Shown here piece by piece: positions 4,058 to 9,630 of a stretch of DNA of 9,630 bases. Where the stretch lies: contig DAOTUB010000326.1 of NCBI GenBank assembly GCA_034437455.1, positions 1-9,630 on the forward strand, written 5' to 3'. The position numbers and the translations under genes are program-made. The notes beneath the pieces were generated by a model. It was not told the DNA's origin, made no database searches, and was given only the letters and a program-made list of their open reading frames with translations. The DNA comes from DAOTUB01 sp034437455. GTDB taxonomy: Bacteria > Chloroflexota > Anaerolineae > B4-G1. Each line of letters begins with the position of its first letter. The stretch's first letter is position 1.

Positions 4058-7000
4058 CTATTCGTCGTTCGTAGATTCGCTCATTCGCTGACTCGTCCAT
4101 TCGTGCACAACCTCCCGGTGCGCGGCCACGTTCTCCAAGAACGAGCGGCGCATCTCCTCGTCGTCGATCTTGGCGGCTCGCTCTTGCAGCAGACGATGGG
4201 CCGTTTGCAGCGTATCCGAAGCGCGAGGATTCTGATTGGCATGCAAGACGCGATAGCAGGTCAGATAGACCTTGAAAGGCTCGTCGGTGCCAGCGAGGGT
4301 GTTGTCCTGGTTCAGATAATCCAGGATCTCTTCCACGTAGGTCAAAGCCAGGGTCGGGTCGTTCTGGACCAGAGAGACATTCGCCAGGCCCGCCAGAGAC
4401 TCCGTCGCCAGACTGTGTTCTCCCAACTCTCGCCTTGCGCTCAGGGCTTGTTGGAAGGATTCGACGGCTTCCGCCAAGTGACCCAAGCCTATCAGAACAT
4501 AACCCTGGTTTGTGCGGGCAAACGCCTCCCAACGGCGATCGCCAATTTCCTGCGCGATGCGCAGCGCCTCCTGGCCCCGTTCCCAGGCAGTCTCATCGTC
4601 GCCCAGGTTGTGAAAAAGCAATCCCAGGTTGGCTAACGCCTGGCACTCGCCGCTCCGGTCGTCAATCTCCCGCCGGGAGGACAGAGATTGTTCGTAATAC
4701 GTCCTGGCCTGGGCATAGTTACCCTGCTGGTCGAACATCACACCGAGGTTGCCCAGCACCAGCGCCTCGCCTCGCCGCTCGCCGATCTCGCGAAAGATGC
4801 GCAGAGCGGGTTCATAATAGCCCCTGGCCTCAGCAGGATTGCCCCGCTCCAGAGCGACGAGGGCGAGGTTGTTAAGTGTCCCGGCCTCGTACCGCCGATT
4901 GCCAATCTCACGATAGATCTGCAAGGCCTGCTCGAAATAATCCCTCGCTCCAGCGTGATCGACCTGCTGCCAGGAGATGAGGCCAAGGACACGCAGGCTG
5001 TCCGCCTCTACACCGCGCACCCCCGCCGCACGGCCAAGAGGCAAGGCCTGTTCGAGCCGGAGCCGCGCGGCTTTGTATTCCCCTTGACGCCAAAGCGTCT
5101 CCCCCCACTGCATGTAGGCCGCCGCTTCCTGGCTCATGTCCTGGGTCGCTTGAGCCAGGTGGATAGCTTCCTGCGCCGCCGCGATAGCCCCAGGATAATC
5201 ACCGGTCACGCCGGCGCAGTTAGCCCGACGCAGGGCCACTTCGGCCTGCCGCCGTTTGTCACCCAACGCTTCGGCCAGCTTTTTCAACGCCGCCAGATCC
5301 TCGTGCTGAGCCTCCCGCGCTCCCTGCATATCGTACACCTTCTCGCGGGCCAGGAGGAGCGCGTAACAACCGGCCAGATCATCTACCGGCGTCAGGGCGA
5401 GGGCGCGGCTAAAGTACGCCACCGCCTCGGCGTTGGCAAACTGGGCCGCGGCCTGTTCCCCAATCCGCTTCAGGTAGACCACGGCCTGCTCCGCCTCTCG
5501 CGCTCGCTCCAGGTGATCGGCGATCAGGCCCAGGTGTTCCCCCACTTCCTCGTCGCTGCGGGCCATCAGCCAGGCCGCCACGCGGGCGTGATATGTCTGT
5601 CGTTCCTCCTCCGGGATACTCTCGTAGCTCACCTCCCACACCGTTGGATTGAGGAACAGGTACTCTCGCTCCCCCGCGAAGGAGGTCTCATCCCGCACCA
5701 CCACCAACCCTTGCTCCAGCCCCTCGCGCAAAGCGACCCGCACCCGCTGCCAGACTACCTGCCCCGCCGCCGCCACGCCTCCCTCCCAAAACACCATTCC
5801 TACCACTGCCGCCCAGTTCAACACCAGCCGTCCCTCTTCCGATAACTGGCTCAGTCGCCGCCCCACCGTCTGTTGAATCCCCTCAGGCAACCGCGCCTCT
5901 TCCAGCGCGTCGCGGTCTACTTGCCAACCGTCGACTGTCCGCCGCAACACCTCCCCCTCCGCCGCTAACGAGCGGATCATCTCCTGCACAAAGAACGCAT
6001 TCCCCCGCGTCGTCTGCTGCACCCGCTCGGTCAACAGCATCGGCAATTCCTCCAACCCCAACATCGAACGGACCAGCTCCGTCGTCACCTCCGGCGATAA
6101 CCGTTTCACCCGGATGCGCCGCACCTGTTCCCCGGCCAGTGTTTCCAACAAATGGTCCGCCCCTACCTCGTCGTCGCGATAGGTGACGCACATCAGCAAC
6201 CCCTTCTGCCCAGGAATCCGCGCCAGGAAGCGCAACAGTTCCAGCGTCGCCTCGTCCGCCCAATGTGTGTTCTCGACCACGACCAGTGTGGGCCGCGACT
6301 CTGCCGCCGCCTGCAACACCTGGACGAGGGCGTCGTTCAAGCGGCGTTGGGCCGCCTGGGGCTCCAGGTCTGCCGGCGGCTCGAGCGCGCTCATGTACTC
6401 CCGCCCCCAAAGTTCGGGCAGCAACGTCGCCAGCACCGGGCCTGCCCGCAGCATGGTGGGCTCGTCCACGCCCTCGACGTAGCGCACCAGCACCCGCAGC
6501 ACCTCGCGCCAGGGGTGATAGGCGCTGCCACCGCTCTCGACGCACTGTCCCCAGACCACGCGCGCGCCTTCCAGCTCGGCCTGCACTTCGAGCTCTGTTA
6601 CCAGCCGCGTTTTGCCGACGCCGCTCTCCCCGCTGATCAACACCAACTGCCCCTCGTCGGACTTGGCCTGCTCCCACAACGCCTGGAGATCGGCAAGTTC
6701 CGCCTCGCGGTCCACAAAATGCGTTCGCAGCGCATAGCTGATGGCTGTCTCTCGCGTCTCCAGCTCGTAGGCGCTCCCCGTGACCTCGTTCACCGCCTCG
6801 ATCACCTCGTTCGCGCTGCCGTAGCGGTCGGCGGGCGACGTCGCCATCAACCGGGCAATTACAGCCCCTATCGCCTTGGGAATCTGGTCCTGGCTCTCCA
6901 ACGCTTCGTCCAGTGCGAACCGGATCAGGCGCTCCTTGCCTGGACCGGGCAGAAACATCGGCGCTTCTCCCACCAACAGCGCGTACCACATCGCTCCCAG

Positions 7001-7618
7001 GCTATAGAGGTCCGTCCGGTGATCCACAGGACGCCGCTCCCTTGTCTCTGGGGCGGTATAGCCCGGCGAGTAGTAGCGAGATCGGGTTTCGGGCGACCGG
7101 ACCTCGTGCGCCAGGCCAAAATCGACCAGCTTGATCCGGCGACCCACATCGCCCGTGTCCGCCGTCATCAGCACGTTGCCCGGTTTGAGATCTCCGTGAA
7201 TCACACCCCGTGCGTGAAGGTAGGCCAACGCCCGGCAAACCTGCACCATCACACCGATGGTCTCCCCTGGCTCCAAGGGACGCAAGCTCGGTTCCAGATC
7301 CTCCCCCGCGACCCATTCCATCGTAAAGTACAGCTCTCCCTCCGTCGTGATGCCATAATCATAGACCGAGACGAGGTTGGGATGGCGCAATTGGGTCAAC
7401 AACTGGAACTCGCGCTGAAAGTATTCCACGCGCTTGGGATCCTCTGTCGTTGGGCCTTCTAGCCTCACGGTCTTGAGCGCGACGATCTCTCCCTCCCAGG
7501 CCTTGTCGTGCTGGGTCTCGTCGACCACGCGGTAGAGCGTACCCATACCTCCTGTTCCGATCACCGTCAGGACACGGTAGCGGTTTTCGATCAATGTTCC
7601 CACGTTGAATTCTGCCAT
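4058..7618 (-). CDS. Ser/Thr protein kinase - AAA/STAND-type ATPase - TPR fusion, 1186 aa
   Basis: Residues 14-275 are a Hanks-type kinase: glycine loop GTGGMG (21-26), Lys49 in VALK, Glu70 in the C-helix, catalytic HGDLKPGN (141-148; Asp143, Lys145, Asn148), DFG (166-168), APE (189-191) and the structural Asp203. All catalytic residues are present, but the usual HRD is HGD, so it is a non-RD kinase. Residues 300-500 are an AAA_16-type ATPase beginning FVDREAEL, with Walker A GESGVGKT (330-337) and Walker-B-like LVVVENTHWAD (445-455), where Asn450 replaces the more usual acidic residue. Residues 500-700 look like the helical and winged-helix part of STAND proteins (TTRGNAFFVQEM). The rest is helical, with TPRs at 791-1110. 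PknK and predicted ATPases of COG3899 are similar in plan. No membrane segment is visible, so it is a cytosolic signalling protein. The ATG at 7618 follows GGAGG by 6 nt. It is co-directional with and tightly linked to hyuB. Confidence 0.92.
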   Translation of the reverse strand: MAEFNVGTLIENRYRVLTVIGTGGMGTLYRVVDETQHDKAWEGEIVALKTVRLEGPTTEDPKRVEYFQREFQLLTQLRHPNLVSVYDYGITTEGELYFTMEWVAGEDLEPSLRPLEPGETIGVMVQVCRALAYLHARGVIHGDLKPGNVLMTADTGDVGRRIKLVDFGLAHEVRSPETRSRYYSPGYTAPETRERRPVDHRTDLYSLGAMWYALLVGEAPMFLPGPGKERLIRFALDEALESQDQIPKAIGAVIARLMATSPADRYGSANEVIEAVNEVTGSAYELETRETAISYALRTHFVDREAELADLQALWEQAKSDEGQLVLISGESGVGKTRLVTELEVQAELEGARVVWGQCVESGGSAYHPWREVLRVLVRYVEGVDEPTMLRAGPVLATLLPELWGREYMSALEPPADLEPQAAQRRLNDALVQVLQAAAESRPTLVVVENTHWADEATLELLRFLARIPGQKGLLMCVTYRDDEVGADHLLETLAGEQVRRIRVKRLSPEVTTELVRSMLGLEELPMLLTERVQQTTRGNAFFVQEMIRSLAAEGEVLRRTVDGWQVDRDALEEARLPEGIQQTVGRRLSQLSEEGRLVLNWAAVVGMVFWEGGVAAAGQVVWQRVRVALREGLEQGLVVVRDETSFAGEREYLFLNPTVWEVSYESIPEEERQTYHARVAAWLMARSDEEVGEHLGLIADHLERAREAEQAVVYLKRIGEQAAAQFANAEAVAYFSRALALTPVDDLAGCYALLLAREKVYDMQGAREAQHEDLAALKKLAEALGDKRRQAEVALRRANCAGVTGDYPGAIAAAQEAIHLAQATQDMSQEAAAYMQWGETLWRQGEYKAARLRLEQALPLGRAAGVRGVEADSLRVLGLISWQQVDHAGARDYFEQALQIYREIGNRRYEAGTLNNLALVALERGNPAEARGYYEPALRIFREIGERRGEALVLGNLGVMFDQQGNYAQARTYYEQSLSSRREIDDRSGECQALANLGLLFHNLGDDETAWERGQEALRIAQEIGDRRWEAFARTNQGYVLIGLGHLAEAVESFQQALSARRELGEHSLATESLAGLANVSLVQNDPTLALTYVEEILDYLNQDNTLAGTDEPFKVYLTCYRVLHANQNPRASDTLQTAHRLLQERAAKIDDEEMRRSFLENVAAHREVVHEWTSQRMSESTNDE
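4061..4103. repeat. Short degenerate repeats at the kinase 3' end
   Basis: TCGCTCATTCG (4077-4087) and TCGTCCATTCG (4093-4103) match at 9 of 11 bases, and further TTCGTCGTTCG units run to the stop codon. They encode the last residues of the kinase (ending SESTNDE). They resemble slippage-grown filler like that at the hyuB end. Confidence 0.4.
4409..5248 (-). repeat. Seven consecutive 40-residue TPR units (120-bp coding period)
   Basis: Residues 791-1070 of the kinase protein divide into seven segments of exactly 40 residues, and an eighth, partial one (1071-1110) follows. Each has the form EA..L.NLG....-G--AEAR.YYEQAL.I.REIGDRR. The clearest are 871-910, 911-950, 951-990 and 991-1030. A 40-residue rather than 34-residue period is typical of TPRs of the kinesin-light-chain type found in bacterial signalling proteins, and they normally bind partner proteins. 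Confidence 0.85.
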
Positions 7619-7737
7619 TGTATGCCTCCAAATTGATCTCAGCTTGCTCGTCGGAGGGATCTCCTCACGTACTGATTAGTCTGAACGATCAAACAGCCAC
7701 ACATACCCGCAGCCCCCGAGACAAGGACAGGGATGTG

Positions 7738-7796
7738 ATTATATCTACTGTAATTCAGAATCGGGATTTTAGGATTTCACTTTCGTTACAGTTACA
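7738..7796 (-). promoter_or_regulatory. Candidate promoter for the kinase-hyuB-V4R unit
   Basis: A perfect TATAAT on the minus strand (7743-7738) lies about 120 nt before the kinase ATG, in the 180-nt gap after hyuA. No good -35 hexamer is found at the right distance, so an activator may be needed. A tandem TGTAAC TGTAAC (7796-7785) lies about 42 bp upstream of the -10 and could be its binding site. No intrinsic terminator is visible after hyuA, so read-through from hyuA is also possible. Confidence 0.35.
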
Positions 7797-7798
7797 TT

Positions 7799-9630
7799 TC
7801 AGGAGATGCGCACGACGATATTCCCATACTCGTCCACCGTCCCCACTGCCCTCGGCGTGATCACCGTCGTCGAGGCGATCTCTTCCACCAGGCACGGCCC
7901 TTCCACGACGTGTCCAGGCTGTAGCCGGTCGCGCTCGTAGACGGCGGTTTCGATAAAGCCACGACCGGGGTAATAGACCGGGCGGCTTTCCTTGCGAGCT
8001 GCAATGACGTCGCCGCCGGTCTGCTCCAGCCGAGCGAAAGAGACATCGGGCGACTTGCCAATCGCCCCCACCCGCAGGTTGATGAACTCGACCGTCTCCT
8101 CCGCCGAGCCGTAGGCATAGATGCGCTGGTGCAGTTCGTGGAAACGGGCGATGACCTCGGCCAGGTCGGCCTGAGTGAGCGTCTCTTGCGGAGTGACCGG
8201 CGTGTTCAACTCGTACGACTGACCCTGGTAACGAATGTCCGCCGACCACTGGACCTCGACGCGCTCGTCAGGGACGTTCTGCGCCTTGAGCTGCGCCCGG
8301 CCCCGCGCCTCCAGCTCCTTAAAGACCGCCAGCATCTCCCCGGCTGCCAACTCCTCCTCACTCTTGGCGAGGGTCGCCACGTAATCGTGGCGGGTGTTCG
8401 CCACGAGCAAGCCCACCGCCGAGAGTGTGCTAGGGTACATTGGGATGATCACGCGCCCCATCCCCAGGTCCTCGGCCAGCTCGACCGCATGCAGCGGCCC
8501 GGCCCCGCCAAAGGGGAGCAGGGCGAACTCGCGCACGTCGTACCCGCGCTCGGTGGAGCAGACGGCGATGCCGCGCACCATGTGGGCGTTGACCACACGG
8601 ATGATCCCGCTGGCCGCTTCTTCCACAGAGATACCCAGCGGCTCGGCCACGTGCTCCCGGATCGCCTTTTCGGCCAGATCGGGATGAAGCTCTATCTCGC
8701 CGCCCAGGAAGTAATCGGCGTTGAGGCGGCCCAGCACCAGGTTGGCGTCGGTGACGGTGGGCCGCTCGCCGCCCAATCCGTAGCAGGCCGGTCCCGGCGA
8801 CGACCCCGCGCTCTCCGGCCCCACGTTGAGCGCCCCGCCCTGGTCGATCCAGGCCAGGCTTCCCCCGCCCGCGCCGATGGCGTGCACGTCGAGGATGGGC
8901 ATCTTGACCGGGAAACCCTCGAAATGGCTCTCTGGGGCCACGCGGGGCTTGCCCTCGACGATGAGGCCGATGTCAAAGCTGGTGCCGCCCATGTCCACAC
9001 CGAGGACCTCTCCGTCGCCGGTCAACTGGCCCACGTAAGCCGCCGCCTGCGCCCCGCCAGCCGGGCCGGAGTTGACGATGTTCACCGCCCGGCCGCGGGC
9101 GTCTTCCGTCGTCATTGAGCCGCCGCTGGCCTGCATGATGCGCAGGTCCACCTGGCCGTACCGCGCCTGCAATTGGTCCTCCAGGTTGTCGAGGTAGCGG
9201 TCGACCACCGGCTGGAGGTAGGCGCTGATGACGGTGGTCGAGGTGCGCTCGAACTCGCGGAATTCGGGCGAGATCTCGGAGGCAAGAGAGACGGTCGCCT
9301 CGGGATACATCTCCTGGCAGATCTCGCGCACCCGCCGCTCGTGGGCCGGGTTGCGAAAGCCAAAGATGAAACAGACGGCGATGGATTCGACCGCCTGCTC
9401 CTTGAGAAAGGCCACCGCCTCGCGGACTGTCTCCTCGTCCAAGGGGACGACCACCGCCCCGTCCACGCCGACGCGCTCCTTCACCTCGCGCCGCAGATAG
9501 CGGGGCACGAGGGGGAGGGGCGTGTCCACAAAAATGTCGTACAGCCCTCCATCGGGCCGCTCGATGCGCGCAATCTCGAGAATGTCCCGCATCCCCTCGG
9601 TGGTGATCAAGCCCGTGCGCGCCCCCTTGC
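7799..9630 (-). CDS. hyuA: Hydantoinase A / acetone-acetophenone carboxylase-type subunit (HyuA-like), N-terminus beyond window
   Basis: 609 codons are visible and the frame is still open at the window edge, where it reads KGARTGLITTEGMRDILEIA. This is the conserved family motif usually found about 80-100 residues into the protein, so the start lies outside and the TTG at 9610 is not a real start. HyuA is the ATP-binding subunit of the ASKHA-like fold that phosphorylates the substrate or carbonyl before HyuB acts. Motifs counted from that TTG: SPEFREFERTSTTVISAYLQ (114-133), MQASGG (159-164), NSGPAGG (180-186), the phosphate loop DMGGTSFDIG (206-215), DVHAIGAGGGS (241-251), GPACYGLGG (273-281), and LLPFGGAGPLHA (364-375). 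The C-terminus is complete, ending VVRIS before TGA. The partner hyuB is not adjacent: the kinase gene lies between. Substrate undetermined. Confidence 0.9.
   Translation of the reverse strand, partial: KGARTGLITTEGMRDILEIARIERPDGGLYDIFVDTPLPLVPRYLRREVKERVGVDGAVVVPLDEETVREAVAFLKEQAVESIAVCFIFGFRNPAHERRVREICQEMYPEATVSLASEISPEFREFERTSTTVISAYLQPVVDRYLDNLEDQLQARYGQVDLRIMQASGGSMTTEDARGRAVNIVNSGPAGGAQAAAYVGQLTGDGEVLGVDMGGTSFDIGLIVEGKPRVAPESHFEGFPVKMPILDVHAIGAGGGSLAWIDQGGALNVGPESAGSSPGPACYGLGGERPTVTDANLVLGRLNADYFLGGEIELHPDLAEKAIREHVAEPLGISVEEAASGIIRVVNAHMVRGIAVCSTERGYDVREFALLPFGGAGPLHAVELAEDLGMGRVIIPMYPSTLSAVGLLVANTRHDYVATLAKSEEELAAGEMLAVFKELEARGRAQLKAQNVPDERVEVQWSADIRYQGQSYELNTPVTPQETLTQADLAEVIARFHELHQRIYAYGSAEETVEFINLRVGAIGKSPDVSFARLEQTGGDVIAARKESRPVYYPGRGFIETAVYERDRLQPGHVVEGPCLVEEIASTTVITPRAVGTVDEYGNIVVRIS

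Noticed and set aside
2816..4636. 606-codon plus-strand frame
   Set aside because: It lies antisense to hyuB and the kinase end, crosses the boundary between two real genes, and has no recognisable motifs. Long antisense frames are expected in GC-rich genes.
4688..5845. 385-codon plus-strand frame
   Set aside because: Antisense to the TPR region. Its apparent repetition reflects the TPR repeats on the other strand.
6152..7462. 436-codon plus-strand frame
   Set aside because: Antisense to the kinase and ATPase domains, whose motifs are clear on the minus strand. The plus-strand translation looks like low-complexity antisense.
8129..9118. 329-codon plus-strand frame
   Set aside because: Antisense to hyuA, rich in D, V, H and L as antisense of GC-rich codons tends to be, with no domain recognised.

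Overview
The window is GC-rich and dense, and every convincing gene lies on the minus strand. Gene content suggests a soil, sediment or bioreactor bacterium of the Chloroflexota (Anaerolineae/Caldilineae-like). The clues are a soluble Ser/Thr kinase-ATPase-TPR protein, hydantoinase-type HyuA/HyuB subunits, a V4R protein and a secreted DUF1566/Lcl protein with 'YTLEDIYDRL' motifs. This assignment is inference from gene content; no rRNA or other phylogenetic marker is present.

Reading in the direction of transcription (right to left): (1) 9630-7799 is a 5'-truncated hyuA-like gene (hydantoinase A / acetone-acetophenone carboxylase family, ATP-binding subunit). (2) A gap of about 180 nt holds a candidate promoter. 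(3) 7618-4058 encodes a 1186-residue Ser/Thr kinase + AAA-type ATPase + TPR protein. (4) 4039-2336 is hyuB, the expected partner of hyuA, 18 nt after the kinase. (5) 2319-1810 is a V4R small-ligand-binding protein, 16 nt after hyuB. (6) A 17-bp perfect-stem intrinsic terminator at 1763-1797 closes the unit. The kinase, hyuB and V4R genes look co-transcribed. The kinase separates two enzyme subunits that are normally adjacent, which suggests that signalling, ligand sensing and an ATP-dependent amidohydrolase/carboxylase are linked.

Positions 1198-1809 hold no large gene but are not empty. There is a 37-codon fragment resembling a protein C-terminus, a strong sigma70-like promoter at 1577-1604, and a leader of about 370 nt. 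The leader contains several hairpins, a 12-G tract (C on the transcribed strand), a 29-codon upstream ORF with its own Shine-Dalgarno, and a 68-nt imperfect palindrome. In that palindrome the deviations inside the paired segments are G-U pairs only if RNA is made from the minus strand.

The leader precedes 1197-421, an exported DUF1566 (Lcl C-terminal, C-type-lectin-like) protein. Its C-terminal 40 residues have the composition and position of a diversity-generating-retroelement variable region, and a GC-rich hairpin lies just downstream. No template repeat or reverse transcriptase is inside the window, so this stays a hypothesis to test in the sequence left of position 1. A 29-codon small ORF with a good ribosome binding site (184-95) lies at the left edge.
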